64,000 nucleotides of DNA from Actinacidiphila guanduensis (GCF_900103985.1 NZ_FNIE01000004.1:372001-436000), one strand, 5' to 3'; numbered from the stretch's first letter, positions 9,389 to 20,809 are shown. Notes: generated by a model from the letters alone, not told the origin. Numbers and translations: made by a program.

Positions 9389-10051
9389 TCACCCGCCGCC
9401 CGAAGACCGCCGCCGGGCCCTTCGCTGCTCCAGCCAGGCCGCGGTGGCCAGCAGCGCGGGCAGGGCCGCGGCCGCCCCGCGCAGCCCGCGCTCGGTGAGG
9501 GCGAAGGCGGCGGCGCCCGCGACGAGGGCGGCGACGACGAGCAGCGAACGGGTCTGCAGCCGGCGGGCGGTGACGAGTTCGGCGACGGCTCCGGTCAGCA
9601 GTCCGGTCAGGTAGGCGGTGGTGACACCCGCGCCCGCGGTCACCCGCAGGCCGGCGCTCTGGCAGCCCATCGCGGCCGCGACCGCCGCGAGCAGGGCGGT
9701 GCGGGCGGCGCCGTGCGGGTGGCCGCCGGCCGCGGCCCAGCCGGCCGCCACCGCCCACAGCACCAGCAGTTCGGCGGCCAGGTAGGAATCCCCGCGGTGC
9801 GCGGCGAGCCAACTGCCGCCCGCCGCGCCCGCGATGTAGCCCAGCACGGCGAGAGCGGCCAGGCCGCCGACCGACAGGTGCCCGCTGCCCAGGCCGATGC
9901 CGATCAGGGCCGAGTTGGCGGTCACCACGCTGGTGAACACCCCGCCCAGGGAGAGGAACCCGAAGGCGTTGACCGCTCCCGCGGTCAGCGTGAGCAGCAC
10001 CTGGGCCCGCTCGTCGCGCCCGCCGCCGTCCTCGCTGCCGGGGGTGCTCAT
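9389..10051 (-). CDS. DUF1275 (YoaK-like) membrane protein
   Basis: 220 residues with about six hydrophobic segments. The start LLTLTAGAVNAFGFLSLGGVFTS is typical of DUF1275, and the C-terminus is the usual basic tail. Function is unknown for the family; transport or membrane stress roles have been suggested. Monocistronic, convergent with the antiporter gene, with a 191-bp gap to the next gene on the same strand. Confidence 0.85.
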   Translation of the reverse strand: MSTPGSEDGGGRDERAQVLLTLTAGAVNAFGFLSLGGVFTSVVTANSALIGIGLGSGHLSVGGLAALAVLGYIAGAAGGSWLAAHRGDSYLAAELLVLWAVAAGWAAAGGHPHGAARTALLAAVAAAMGCQSAGLRVTAGAGVTTAYLTGLLTGAVAELVTARRLQTRSLLVVAALVAGAAAFALTERGLRGAAAALPALLATAAWLEQRRARRRSSGGG

Positions 10052-10242
10052 GCCCGCCGTCCCGCTCGCTCCCCTGGTGTCCGCACCCGGGTGACCTTAG
10101 GGCACGGCGCGGGGCGGGCGGCGGTACGACGCGGCGGGGCCGCCTCGCGCGCGGACCGCCCCAGGACACGAGCCGCCCGTCCCGCGGCGCGGGCCGCGGG
10201 ACGGGCGGGGTGCCGGACCGGCCGGCGAGCGGGGTCAGCCGG

Positions 10243-11577
10243 TCAGGGCAGGTCCCACTTCTGGTTGGCGCCCCCGGTGCAGTCCCAGATCTCCACCTGG
10301 GTGCCCGGTGTGGTCGACCAGCCCGTGTCGTCCAGGCACTTGTTGGACTGCGGGTTGTAGAGCGAACCGTCCGACTCCGGGATGAACACCTGCGATCCGG
10401 TGCCGTTGCAGTCGTACAGGTCGACCGGTGTGCCGTTGGCGGTGCCGGCCGCGTAGACGTCCAGGCACTTGCCCAGGACGTGCAGGGTGCTGCCGGCCTG
10501 CACGACGGTCCACTGCTGGGCTGCGGTGCCGTTGCACGTGTAGACCTGGATCGGGTTGTAGTTGGCGGTGCTGGCCGAGCGGTCGTCCAGGCAGAGGCCG
10601 CCGTAGCCGGTGATGGCGCTGCCGCCGGTGGGCGGCGGGGTGGTGCCGCCCCCGCCGGTGGTGGTGTAGGCGGCGACGTAGCCGACGCTCATGGTGCCGC
10701 CGGAGGTGGTGCCCGAACCGGGCGAGGTGCAGTTGCACACGCCGTTGGGGAAGCCGCCGCCCATGGCGAGGTCGAAGATGATCATCAGGTTGTGGTCGAA
10801 CGCCTGCTGCCAGGTGGCCGCGCCGACCTGGCCCTCGGTGACGGTGAAGTACGCGCTGCCGTCGAGGTAGAAGGTGATCGACTCGTTGGAGGTGTTGGTG
10901 CGGTCGAGGATCATCGAGTACGTGTGGTAACCGCTCTGGCAGCCGGAGCAGGCGCGCAGGCCGCTGCCGATCCCGTTGCCCTCGTTGCACACGCCGCCGG
11001 GATAGGTGCCGCAGTGGACGGTGCCGGCCACCTCGGACAGGGCGTTGACGTCCTCCATGATGTCGATCTCGCCGTTCTCGGGCCACTGGCCCTGGCCGAG
11101 CATCCAGAACGCGGGCCAGTAGCCGAGGCCGTTGCCGGGGCTGGGCTGCTGGATGGAGGCGGTGACCTCCAGCTTGCCGCCGGCCGGCGCGCCGGCCACG
11201 GCGTTGGGGGTGTGGATGCGGCCCGAGGTCCAGTTGCTGCCGCTGCCGAGCGCGGTGATGTCCAGGTGGCCGTTGCCGTCGAGGTGGACGTTGGAGGTCG
11301 AGTTGGTCATCGTCTCGATCTCGCCGGTGCCGAAGTTCGAGCCGGGGCCGGTGTCGTAGGTCCACTTCGAGCTGTTGGGGGCGCTGCCGGACGCGCCGGA
11401 GAAGTCGTCGCTGAAGACCGTCGACCAGCCCGAGGGCGGCGGCGGCACGGTGACGGCCTGGGCGGCGGGTGCCCCCGCGCCGAAGACGGCGAGGAGACAC
11501 AGGGCGGCCAGCGCGGCCGCCGACCAGAGTCTGCGGAAGCCGGCGGTGCGGCGGGGGTGCGGGGGTGGGGCGATCAT
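10243..11577 (-). CDS. Secreted GH16 beta-glucanase with ricin-type (CBM13) lectin domain
   Basis: 444 residues. A basic N-terminus and hydrophobic core end in APAAQA (Sec signal peptide, about residues 1-41). The GH16 domain (about 45-290) carries the active-site ENGEIDIMED, giving nucleophile E170, D172 and acid/base E175. A Gly/Thr/Pro linker follows, then a CBM13 beta-trefoil (about 315-444) with QQW and QKW repeats. This architecture is typical of extracellular endo-beta-1,3(4)-glucanases (laminarinase type) acting on fungal or plant glucans. A LacI-type operator lies about 90 bp upstream, consistent with induction by glucan oligosaccharides. Confidence 0.9.
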   Translation of the reverse strand: MIAPPPHPRRTAGFRRLWSAAALAALCLLAVFGAGAPAAQAVTVPPPPSGWSTVFSDDFSGASGSAPNSSKWTYDTGPGSNFGTGEIETMTNSTSNVHLDGNGHLDITALGSGSNWTSGRIHTPNAVAGAPAGGKLEVTASIQQPSPGNGLGYWPAFWMLGQGQWPENGEIDIMEDVNALSEVAGTVHCGTYPGGVCNEGNGIGSGLRACSGCQSGYHTYSMILDRTNTSNESITFYLDGSAYFTVTEGQVGAATWQQAFDHNLMIIFDLAMGGGFPNGVCNCTSPGSGTTSGGTMSVGYVAAYTTTGGGGTTPPPTGGSAITGYGGLCLDDRSASTANYNPIQVYTCNGTAAQQWTVVQAGSTLHVLGKCLDVYAAGTANGTPVDLYDCNGTGSQVFIPESDGSLYNPQSNKCLDDTGWSTTPGTQVEIWDCTGGANQKWDLP

Positions 11578-11657
11578 CGGCGTACTCCCGGGTGGGGTGG
11601 GGGTATGGGGGCGTGCGGGAGTGGGGCGACAACGATTGAAGGTCTAGACATGACAAA

Positions 11658-11683
11658 CGTCAATACGCTTGAGAGCGCTTTCA
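11658..11683 (-). promoter_or_regulatory. LacI-type operator and promoter of the GH16 gene
   Basis: The 14-bp dyad TGAGAGCGCTTTCA at 11670-11683 resembles the actinobacterial CebR box (TGGGAGCGCTCCCA) and other LacI-family operators with a central GCGC. Read toward the glucanase, TTGACG at 11663-11658 could be a -35 box, with a weak TTCAAT 17 bp further on. No matching regulator gene is local, so control by a cellobiose or laminaribiose repressor elsewhere is inferred. Confidence 0.55.
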
Positions 11684-11865
11684 TCCAGTGCTTTGCCTGA
11701 ACGGGACCCGCGTGGTGCGCCCGGTTCCCTCGCACGGCGGTGTCTGCACCTGCGGCGGGACCGGACAGCACCGGGCCCGCCGTGACCGGCCGGGGGAAGC
11801 GCGCCGGCCGGTCGCCTCCGGGCGGGCGCCACGGGGGCCCGCCGTCCTCGGTCAGGAGTGGGGCA

Positions 11866-12570
11866 ATGGACATCGCAGGCAGCACGGTCATGGTCACGGG
11901 CGCGAGCAGGGGGCTCGGAAAGGCACTGGTGGAGGAGGCGTTGGCGCGCGGAGCGGGGCGGGTGTACGCGGCAATGCGCCGCCCGGTGGACCACCCGGAC
12001 CCGCGGGTGGTCCCGCTCGCCCTGGACGTCACCGACACCGGTCAGATCCGGGCGGCCCGGCAGCAGGTCCGGGCGCTGGACGTGCTCGTCAACAACGCCG
12101 GCGTCGGGGACTTCGACGGCCTGGGCGACCGCGCCGTGCTCGAACGGCATCTGACGGTCAATCTGTTCGGCACCTACGACGTGACGCAGGCGTTCCTGCC
12201 GCTGCTGCTCGCCGCCAGGGGCGCGATCGTGAACGTCTCCTCGCTGTCGGCGGTGGCGGCCGTGCCGGTGATGCCGGCGTACTCCGTCTCGAAGGCGGCG
12301 GCGTTCTCGCTCTCCCAGTCGCTGCGGGCACTGCTCGCCGGGCGGGGCGTGAGCGTCCACGCGGTGCTGGCCGGGCCTTTGGACACCGACATGTCCCGGG
12401 ACCTGCCGATCGGCAAGGCGGCCCCGGGACCGGTGGCGGCCGCCGTGCTCGGCGGGGTGGAGAAGGGAGAGGAGGAGATCTTCCCCGACCCGCTCGCGCG
12501 CACCCTGGCGGACGCCTGGCACGCCGGCCCCGCCAAGCTCCTGGAACGGCAGAATGCCGCGCTGCTGTAG
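11866..12570 (+). CDS. Short-chain dehydrogenase/reductase (SDR)
   Basis: 234 residues from an ATG with AGGAG at optimal distance. Classical SDR motifs are present: TGASRGLG cofactor loop (residues 10-17), NNAGVGD, a catalytic Ser in VNVSSLSA, and YSVSK (Y near 139, K near 143). It oxidises or reduces a carbonyl/alcohol using NAD(P)(H); the cofactor loop does not fix the substrate. It is convergent with the ABM-domain gene, 28 bp apart. No clear pathway link to its neighbours. Confidence 0.9.
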   Translation: MDIAGSTVMVTGASRGLGKALVEEALARGAGRVYAAMRRPVDHPDPRVVPLALDVTDTGQIRAARQQVRALDVLVNNAGVGDFDGLGDRAVLERHLTVNLFGTYDVTQAFLPLLLAARGAIVNVSSLSAVAAVPVMPAYSVSKAAAFSLSQSLRALLAGRGVSVHAVLAGPLDTDMSRDLPIGKAAPGPVAAAVLGGVEKGEEEIFPDPLARTLADAWHAGPAKLLERQNAALL

Positions 12571-12598
12571 AGGTCTTCGCAGCAGCGGGGCCCAACGC

Positions 12599-12925
12599 CT
12601 ACGGGTGTGGGGTGACTTCGGCCATGGCGCCCCATCCCTGCTGGTCGGTGCGGACGTTGATGATGTCGGGGGTGGTCGCCACCACGTCGGGCATCCAGGC
12701 CATGGCCTTCTTGAAGTGCTCGGAGGCGACGTGCGCCTCGCCGGCTGCGGGTGAGGCGAACGCCTCCAGCAGGACGTAGCGGTCGGGGTCTGCGGTGTCC
12801 TGGGACCAGTCGAAGAAGAGGTTGCCCGGCTCGGACCGGGTCGCGGCGGTGAACTCCGCCACCCGGTCCAGCCATTGGCCGCGGTACTGGGGGCGGACGG
12901 TGAAGCGGACGGCGATGAAGATCAT
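12599..12925 (-). CDS. ABM-domain (quinol monooxygenase-like) protein
   Basis: 108 residues, ATG start with GAAGGAA upstream. The fold pattern IFIAVRFTVRPQYRGQWLDRVAEF ... PGNLFFDWSQD ... ALEA-like VLLEAF ... HFKKAM fits the antibiotic biosynthesis monooxygenase (dimeric alpha+beta barrel) family, which includes YgiN-type quinol monooxygenases and oxygenase helper proteins. It lies 122 bp after the Nramp gene on the same strand. It may be a small oxygenase or aldehyde/quinone detoxifier; no substrate can be named. Confidence 0.8.
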   Translation of the reverse strand: MIFIAVRFTVRPQYRGQWLDRVAEFTAATRSEPGNLFFDWSQDTADPDRYVLLEAFASPAAGEAHVASEHFKKAMAWMPDVVATTPDIINVRTDQQGWGAMAEVTPHP

Positions 12926-13047
12926 GCGGGGTTCCTTCGAGGGCGGGTGCGGACGGGGGCGGACAGGCGGCGGGCGGGCCGTCGGAGGGCGGCGGACCGG
13001 GCAGGACCGGGCGGGCGGGCACCTGGCACGGAGCGGGTGCTTCGGGC

Positions 13048-14424
13048 TCAGCCCATGAACACCTCCGCCAGCAAGGCGGCGTTGAGCCCGGCGACCACGG
13101 CGGTCACCGCCCACGCGGACCACGTGGTGGACCTGCGGTTCACCCAGCGGCCCATCACCGCCGGGTCGCGGGTGAGCAGGACGAGCGGGACCAGGGCGAA
13201 GGGGATGCCGAAGGAGAGGACGACCTGGCTGACCACCAGGCTCCGGGTGGGCCCGGCGCCCGCGGCGAGCAGCGCGACCGCCGGTGCCATGGTGAGCAGC
13301 CGGCGCAGCAGCACCGGGATGCGGCGGCCGAGGAAGCCGCCCATGACGACCTCGCCCGCGTACATGCCGACGCTGGTGCCGGCCAGGCCGGAGACGAGCA
13401 GGGCGAGGGCGAAGGCGAGCGCGGCGGCGGGGCCGACGAGCCGCCCGTAGGCGGCGTGGGCGGCGGCCAGCGAGTGCGCGGCCTCGGGGGCGCCGGTGTG
13501 GAAGAGGCTCGCCGCCGAGACGAGCAGCGCGATGTTGACAACGCCGGCCAGGCCCATGGCGACGGCGAGGTCGGCCCGGATGTGCCGCAGCAGCCGGTGG
13601 CGCAGCGGCCGGTCCGGGTCGCCGGCCGGGCCCGGTCCGGCCGCGGCGGGGTCGAGGGAGAGGCTGTAGCGGTCGCTGGTGAGGGCGGAGTGCAGGTAGA
13701 TCACGTGCGGCATCACCGTGGCGCCGACGATCCCGCCGGCCGTGACCAGGCTCTCCCCGCCGGACAGGCCCGGCACGAGCCCGCCGGCGGTGGCCCCCAA
13801 GGGGGCGCCGGCGCCGAGCACTTGGCCGAGGAAGGCGCCGAGCAGGCAGGCGAGCCCCGCGGCCATCAGCACCTCGAAGCGGCGCCGGCCGCTGCCGCGC
13901 ATCGGCATCAGCAGCAGCGAGGCGGCCCCGACTGCGGTCCCGCCGAGCCACAGCGGCAGCCCGAAGAGCAGCTGCATGGCGAGGGCGCCGCCGACCACCT
14001 CGGCGAGGTCGGTCATCATCACCACCGCCTCGGCCTGCCCCCACAGCCCCCACACCACCGGCCCGGGGTAGCGGTCCCGGCACAGCTGCGGCAGGCTCGC
14101 GCCGGTGGCGGTGCCGAGCTTGGCCGACAGGTACTGCAGCAGGACCGCGACCGCGTTGGCGGCGACCAGCACCCACAGCAGCAGCGGCCCGTAGGTGGCG
14201 CCGGCCTGCACGTTGGTGGCGAAGTTGCCGGGGTCCACGTAGGCGATGGCGGCGACGAAGGCCGGGCCGAGCAACGTGTAGGAGATACCCGAGCGCAGCC
14301 GGGGGCGGCGTTCGCCGGGGGTGCGCCGGGGTCCGGCCGGACGGGCGGCCCCCTCCCCCGCCGGCGCGGGGGCGGGGGCGGGGACCAGCGGCCAGGAGCG
14401 GGCGGGGGAGGGTTCGGCCGTCAT
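13048..14424 (-). CDS. Nramp-family divalent metal transporter
   Basis: 458 residues with about eleven membrane segments. The metal-site motifs DPGN (in AYVDPGNFATN, near residue 61) and MPH (in ATVMPHVIYLH, near residue 239) are intact. It imports Mn2+ or Fe2+ with H+. The Ala/Pro-rich N-terminal ~45 residues are an unusual cytoplasmic extension. It lies 61 bp downstream of the chaperonin gene of the monooxygenase operon, on the same strand. Read-through could supply iron for the diiron enzyme, but this is only inference. Confidence 0.9.
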   Translation of the reverse strand: MTAEPSPARSWPLVPAPAPAPAGEGAARPAGPRRTPGERRPRLRSGISYTLLGPAFVAAIAYVDPGNFATNVQAGATYGPLLLWVLVAANAVAVLLQYLSAKLGTATGASLPQLCRDRYPGPVVWGLWGQAEAVVMMTDLAEVVGGALAMQLLFGLPLWLGGTAVGAASLLLMPMRGSGRRRFEVLMAAGLACLLGAFLGQVLGAGAPLGATAGGLVPGLSGGESLVTAGGIVGATVMPHVIYLHSALTSDRYSLSLDPAAAGPGPAGDPDRPLRHRLLRHIRADLAVAMGLAGVVNIALLVSAASLFHTGAPEAAHSLAAAHAAYGRLVGPAAALAFALALLVSGLAGTSVGMYAGEVVMGGFLGRRIPVLLRRLLTMAPAVALLAAGAGPTRSLVVSQVVLSFGIPFALVPLVLLTRDPAVMGRWVNRRSTTWSAWAVTAVVAGLNAALLAEVFMG

Positions 14425-14485
14425 CGTCGCTGCTCTCCTTGGCTCTCCGTCACGAGGGGCTCGGGTGCGCGGAACTCCGGTGGGG

Positions 14486-16225
<1,740 letters not shown>

Positions 16226-16417
16226 TCAAAGATGCGAAAGGTGTGGGGGGATGAGGGGCACGGGTGGGGCGGTGGCGGCGGCCGGGTGCAGGATCCGCGG
16301 TGCGCCGACCGGCTCCCCCGGGCACGAAGGCCGGGGGTGCCGGTCCGCGGAACGGCCGCCGCCACCTGTCAGGGGGCGGGCCGCCCGGCCCGGGCGAGGG
16401 GCCGGGCGGGCTCCGCG

Positions 16418-17443
16418 TCAGGGCACGAGGACGGCGCGGCCGCGTACCCGCCCCTGGTCGAGGTCGTCCAGGGCCTGCCCGAAGGCGTCCAGCGGGTAGG
16501 TGGCGGTGTGCAGGGCGACCAGGCCGCGGGCGGCGAGGTCCATCAGCTCCACCAGGTCGGTGTAGGAGCCGACCAGGTTGCCCACGAAGTTGATCTCGGC
16601 GGAGATGATGTCGATGGTCGGCACCGACAACGTGCCGCCGTACCCGACGACGTGGTAGTCGCCGGCCCGGCGCAGCATCCGCACCCCGTCCTCCAGGGCG
16701 CCGCCCTCGCCGACGAAGTCCACGACGGTCTCGGCGCCCTGACCACCCGTCAGGTCGGCGACCTGATCGACCTGGCCGCCGTCGGCGAGGACGGTGTGGT
16801 GGGCGCCGAGCCGGGCGGCGAGCTTGAGCGCGTCGGGCGAGGTGTCCACCATGATCAGCTCGGCGGGGGTGAGGGCCCGCAGCGCCTGGATGCCGATGTG
16901 CCCGAGCCCGCCGGCACCGATGACCACGGCCTTGTCGCCGGGGGTGAGCCGCCGGGCGGCCTTCTTGGCCGCGTGGTAGGCGGTGAGCCCCGCGTCGGCG
17001 AGCGCGGCGACGTCGGCCGGGGCCAGCGCCGGGTCCAGCGGCACCACCGCGCGGGCGTTGGTGCGCAGGTACTCGGCGAAGCCGCCGTCGGCGTCGATGC
17101 CGGGGAAGGAGCTGTCGGCGCAGTGCACGTCGTCGCCCCTGCGGCAGGCCGGGCAGAGCCCGCAGGTGGCCAGCGGGTGCAGGATCACCGGGTCGCCGAC
17201 GGCCAGCCCGGTGACCGCCGGGCCGACCTCGGCGACCCATCCGGCGTTCTCGTGCCCCTGGACGTAGGGCAGCGCGACGCCGCTCTTCTGCTCCCACTGG
17301 CCCTCGATGATGTGCAGGTCGGTGCGGCACACCCCGGCGCCGCCGACGCGCACCACCACGTCGAGCGGCCCGGAGACCACCGGCTCGGGCACCTCGTCCA
17401 GGACCGGCCGCCGGTCGTAGGCGTGCAGGCGTACAGCCTTCAC
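16418..17443 (-). CDS. Zn-dependent alcohol dehydrogenase of the monooxygenase locus
   Basis: 341 residues, starting at GTG within a GTGA overlap with the upstream gene stop. Medium-chain dehydrogenase motifs: catalytic Zn ligands in GVCRTDLH and GHENAG, the structural Zn cluster CGLCPACRRGDDVHC, and a Rossmann loop VIGAGGLGHIG. It likely oxidises the alcohol produced by the monooxygenase (2-propanol to acetone, if propane is the substrate), using NAD+. Tight coupling to the DUF59 and amidohydrolase genes supports co-expression. Confidence 0.9.
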   Translation of the reverse strand: MKAVRLHAYDRRPVLDEVPEPVVSGPLDVVVRVGGAGVCRTDLHIIEGQWEQKSGVALPYVQGHENAGWVAEVGPAVTGLAVGDPVILHPLATCGLCPACRRGDDVHCADSSFPGIDADGGFAEYLRTNARAVVPLDPALAPADVAALADAGLTAYHAAKKAARRLTPGDKAVVIGAGGLGHIGIQALRALTPAELIMVDTSPDALKLAARLGAHHTVLADGGQVDQVADLTGGQGAETVVDFVGEGGALEDGVRMLRRAGDYHVVGYGGTLSVPTIDIISAEINFVGNLVGSYTDLVELMDLAARGLVALHTATYPLDAFGQALDDLDQGRVRGRAVLVP

Positions 17444-18174
17444 GGCGCCACCTCCCCGCGCTCGGGTCCGGCCGTGCCACCGGGCCCGTAGCGGGCGGCG
17501 AGCAGGCCCTCGCAGACCTCTGTGTTCGCGCTGATGCCCACCCCGGCGGTGCGCGCCCGGCGCAGGTGCCACTCCAGGGCGGCGGCCGGCACCGCGCGGC
17601 CCTCCTCGTCGGCGAACAGCGGGGTGCCGGGCCCGGTGGGCAGGCCGAGCAGGGCGCGCCGTCGGCGCAGGGTGACGGTCAGGCGCTCGGGCAGGTCCTG
17701 CAGGGCGGCCTCGGAGAGCTGCTGGAGGGTCCAGCCGCGCTCCAGCAGCCTCTTCCCGAGCCGGCCCTGCGCCGCCAGGTGGCCCTTGCGCAGGAAGGTC
17801 GCCCGCAGCTGCGCCATCGCCTCGCCGTCGGCGAGGCCGGGGAAGGCGTCGGCGAAGTCCCGGCCGCAGGCCACGCCCTCGTTGATCTCCTCGGAGGCGA
17901 AGTGGTCCTCCAGCACCACCGTGCACGAGGGCGCCCAGTCCAGGGTGGCCAGCGCCCTTCTGGCGTCCTCGACCATCAGCCAGGCGAAATTGGGCGCGCA
18001 GAAGTACGTGGGCAGCCGCAGCGCGGCCGCCACCGAGCCGTCGGCGGCCACGCTCACCGAGCGGACGAAACCGAGGTCGGTGATGGGCCGGTCGAGTTCC
18101 GGGTCGAGCACCGTGGCGAGGGCGGCGTTGACGGCGGTGACCCGGTCCACCGCGACCGAGACCGCGGCCGTCAT
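17440..18174 (-). CDS. DUF59/MIP18-type protein of the monooxygenase locus
   Basis: 244 residues. The N-terminal ~100 residues match the DUF59 (PaaD/SufT-like) fold: VLDPELDRPITDLGFVRSV and LRLPTYFCAPNFAWLM. The C-terminal half is a helical extension found in the versions linked to mim/prm loci. DUF59 proteins help assemble Fe-S or other metal centres, so a role in metallating the diiron hydroxylase or the reductase is plausible. It overlaps both neighbours by four bases (ATGA upstream, GTGA downstream), showing translational coupling. Confidence 0.8.
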   Translation of the reverse strand: MTAAVSVAVDRVTAVNAALATVLDPELDRPITDLGFVRSVSVAADGSVAAALRLPTYFCAPNFAWLMVEDARRALATLDWAPSCTVVLEDHFASEEINEGVACGRDFADAFPGLADGEAMAQLRATFLRKGHLAAQGRLGKRLLERGWTLQQLSEAALQDLPERLTVTLRRRRALLGLPTGPGTPLFADEEGRAVPAAALEWHLRRARTAGVGISANTEVCEGLLAARYGPGGTAGPERGEVAP

Positions 18175-19214
18175 GCCGCCGCCGACCCGGTGTTCGGGCC
18201 CGCCGAGAGGCCGCCGGCCGGCTCGTCCACCGGCAGCTGGGCGGTCTCGGGGACCTTCAGATCGTAGAGCCGGGCGTGGGTGAGGCCGAGGATCTTGCGT
18301 TTGACCGCGGTGGTGAGCACCCCGTACTCGCCCTGCATGTCCTGCGGTATCTGGAAGTCCACGAACTTCTCGATCAGCCACTTGGGGCTCCAGATCGCGT
18401 AGTCGCTGCCGAACACGATCCGATCCTCGTCCAGCCAGTACAGCAGTTCGCCGATGACCTGGGCGAAGTAGCGGGGCCGGGTGTGGATGAGCGGGATGAC
18501 CACCGACAGGCCGGCGTAGACGTTGGGCTCCTGGGTGGCGATCCAGCAGAAGTCGTCCAGCCGCGGCAGGCCCGCGTGCTCCACGATGAAGTTCAGGCCC
18601 GGGAAGGCGCTGGCGGCGTGGTCGACGTCGGCGACGTCGAAGGCGTCGCGGTTGAGCGGCCAGATGGTGGGGCCCTTGTGGATGTGGATGTTGCGGATGC
18701 CCAGCTGCTCGCACAGCGCCAGGTACTCCTGCGCCTCGGGGTCGGTGAGCTTCCAGCCCTTGGAGGAGCCGCGCCACTCGGCGGTGTAGAGCTTGACGCC
18801 GCGCAGGTTCCACTCGGCGTGCAGCTGCTCCAGGCGGGCCAGCCCGGGCTCGCCCTCGCGCGGGTCGAAGGCGCCGTTGACGATCAGCCGGTCGGGGTAC
18901 TTGCGGGCCAGCTCGCCGTTGCGCTCGGTGGTGTTGAAGCCCTCGGTGTAGAACTCGCTGAGGTAGGTGGGCTGGAAGATGGCCCAGTCCGCGTACCCCG
19001 TCTCGAAGATGTCGTGCACGAGGTCCTGCTCGCTGTACTTGCGGAACTTCTCCAGCGGCCAGACCCACTCGCTGGGGCTGAGGTTGCGCTGGTAGTCGTA
19101 GAAGCAGCGGATGAAGCCCTCGCCGTACTTGTTGGCGGTGTTGGCCTCGCTTGCGTCCCAGTAGTGGATGTGGCCGTCCACGACGAAGTAGTCGGTGCCG
19201 TCCTTGCGGTACAT
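18171..19214 (-). CDS. Amidohydrolase-family protein of the monooxygenase locus
   Basis: 347 residues. TIM-barrel amidohydrolase-2 features: VDGHIHYWD near the start (HxH metal ligands), HIHKGPTIWP, VEHAGLPRLD and FGSDYAIWSP (metal-binding Asp). This conserved companion of mycobacterial mim and Gordonia prm loci has no proven reaction; it may hydrolyse or decarboxylate a downstream metabolite. It begins 14 bp after the coupling-protein gene. Confidence 0.85.
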   Translation of the reverse strand: MYRKDGTDYFVVDGHIHYWDASEANTANKYGEGFIRCFYDYQRNLSPSEWVWPLEKFRKYSEQDLVHDIFETGYADWAIFQPTYLSEFYTEGFNTTERNGELARKYPDRLIVNGAFDPREGEPGLARLEQLHAEWNLRGVKLYTAEWRGSSKGWKLTDPEAQEYLALCEQLGIRNIHIHKGPTIWPLNRDAFDVADVDHAASAFPGLNFIVEHAGLPRLDDFCWIATQEPNVYAGLSVVIPLIHTRPRYFAQVIGELLYWLDEDRIVFGSDYAIWSPKWLIEKFVDFQIPQDMQGEYGVLTTAVKRKILGLTHARLYDLKVPETAQLPVDEPAGGLSAGPNTGSAAA

Positions 19215-19228
19215 GGTCTGCCCTCGGT

Positions 19229-19597
19229 TCAGTCGGCGGAGACGGGGACGAGGTCGAAGTCGATGTACTCCGCGGCGTCCTCGGGGTTGGCGAAGAGCAC
19301 GGTGCGGTCGTCGAGGTGCACCATGCGGCCGTAGTGGGTCGACATGATCTCCTCGAAGTCGCTGACGTCGAACTCGAAGCCGAGCGCCTCGGAGATCTCC
19401 TCGAAGTCGAAGGTGAGCAGCCGCACGCCGTCCACCCGGATCATGGAGGGGTAGTCGGTGACGGTGACGTTCGGCTTGCCCCGCATCACGTCGGCCACGA
19501 CGTGCCCGTTCTGGTTGTTCATCAGCGTGACCCCGCAGCGGTTGGAGGAGCTGCGGTCGGTGGCGAAGCCGCCTGCGGGGGTGGGTGCGGTGCTCAT
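19229..19597 (-). CDS. mimD: Soluble diiron monooxygenase coupling protein (MmoB/DmpM type)
   Basis: 122 residues, cofactor-free effector of the MmoB/DmpM family. Recognisable pattern: [19 protein letters not shown], then [18 protein letters not shown] segment and FEEISEALG. It binds the hydroxylase and tunes electron transfer and oxygen activation. It overlaps the hydroxylase beta-subunit gene by four bases (ATGA). Confidence 0.9.
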   Translation of the reverse strand: MSTAPTPAGGFATDRSSSNRCGVTLMNNQNGHVVADVMRGKPNVTVTDYPSMIRVDGVRLLTFDFEEISEALGFEFDVSDFEEIMSTHYGRMVHLDDRTVLFANPEDAAEYIDFDLVPVSAD

Positions 19598-20736
19598 GAG
19601 CGGTCTCCTTCCGGGGTGCCGTGCAGGGCGGGGGCGCTCAGGCCGAGGCCGTCGAGCAGCCGGACCAGGCGGTCCTTGGCGCGGTCCAGGCTGTCCTCGA
19701 AGCGCACCGGCTTCTCGTCGGCCTGCGACCACAGCGGCTGGAGCCGGCGGGCGGCGTCCAGGGCGCGCGGCAGCCAGGTCTCCAGCCAGCCGGCGGCCAC
19801 CTGCCTGTTGGCGTCGGCGAACTGCTCGTCGGTGAGCAGCAGTTCGAACAGGGCGCGGGTCCAGCGCAGGTCCCGGTCGTAGTCGCCCTCGCCGGCGCCG
19901 ATCACCGAGGGGGTGGTGAAGTCGCCGTTGCGGGCGGCGATCTGCATCACCAGGTGGCTGCGGAACAGCTCGCCGACCAGCGGTTCGAAGACCAGGTTGG
20001 CGGCGAAGGCGGCCTGCGCCCAGTCCTCCACCGCGGTCAGCCGCTCCACGGTCTCGCGCACGCCCTGCCAGGCCGGGTCCTGCTGCCAGGCGGCGATGTG
20101 CGCGGTGCCGTCGAAGCCGGGCAGCTGCTCCTCGATGTCGAGGTTGTACAGCGCCAGGTCCTGGGCGAAGCGCAGCTTGTGGGTGCCGTTGACGGCGAGC
20201 GCGTTGTTGATCATGTTGGTGGGCGCCGAACGCTGGATCGCCACGAACACGTGCATGCCCAGGCCCTGTTCCGCGTGCATCCAGGCGCCGACGTGGTGCT
20301 CCACGAAGTGCGTCCAGGTGGGCGTCCACTGCTGGTAGGCGTCGGCTTTGCGGGCGTTGGCGAGGTTCTGCTGGATCTGCCGCACCACGTTGGCGTTGTT
20401 GCGGTAGATCGTCTGCTCCCACTCCTCGTTGGGGTCGCGGAAGCGGTGCCAGTCGGTGGCGCGCAGCCGGGTCCAGTCCTGCGGGTACCCGGCGGTGCCG
20501 TCGGCGAAGCCGTAGATCCAGCCCTGCAGCAGGTGGCGCTCGGGGTCGGGCTGGACGTCGAAGGTGACGTCCTCGTACATGCTGGCCCGCATCTTCTGCG
20601 GGGTGTAGTAGCTGAAGGACCGGCTGCCGGAGCTGGGGAAGACCAGCGCGCCGGCCTCGGCGTCGGTGAAGTGCGGTGTGGGGAAGCTGCGTGGTGTCCG
20701 CGGCGCAGTGCCGGGTGCCGTGGTGGTGTCGGTCAT
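19594..20736 (-). CDS. mimC: Soluble diiron monooxygenase hydroxylase beta subunit
   Basis: 380 residues, all-helical ferritin-like paralogue of the alpha subunit without the full iron-ligand set. Characteristic segments: [21 protein letters not shown], the [11 protein letters not shown] stretch and [17 protein letters not shown]. With the alpha subunit it forms the (alpha-beta)2 hydroxylase in the cytosol. It follows the reductase gene after 73 bp and overlaps the coupling-protein gene. Confidence 0.9.
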   Translation of the reverse strand: MTDTTTAPGTAPRTPRSFPTPHFTDAEAGALVFPSSGSRSFSYYTPQKMRASMYEDVTFDVQPDPERHLLQGWIYGFADGTAGYPQDWTRLRATDWHRFRDPNEEWEQTIYRNNANVVRQIQQNLANARKADAYQQWTPTWTHFVEHHVGAWMHAEQGLGMHVFVAIQRSAPTNMINNALAVNGTHKLRFAQDLALYNLDIEEQLPGFDGTAHIAAWQQDPAWQGVRETVERLTAVEDWAQAAFAANLVFEPLVGELFRSHLVMQIAARNGDFTTPSVIGAGEGDYDRDLRWTRALFELLLTDEQFADANRQVAAGWLETWLPRALDAARRLQPLWSQADEKPVRFEDSLDRAKDRLVRLLDGLGLSAPALHGTPEGDRS

Positions 20737-20809
20737 GCCGTCCCGCTCCTCGTGGTGGGTGGTCGTGGGTGATGGGGGGCGTCCCCGAGTGGTCGGCGGG
20801 CGCTGCTGC

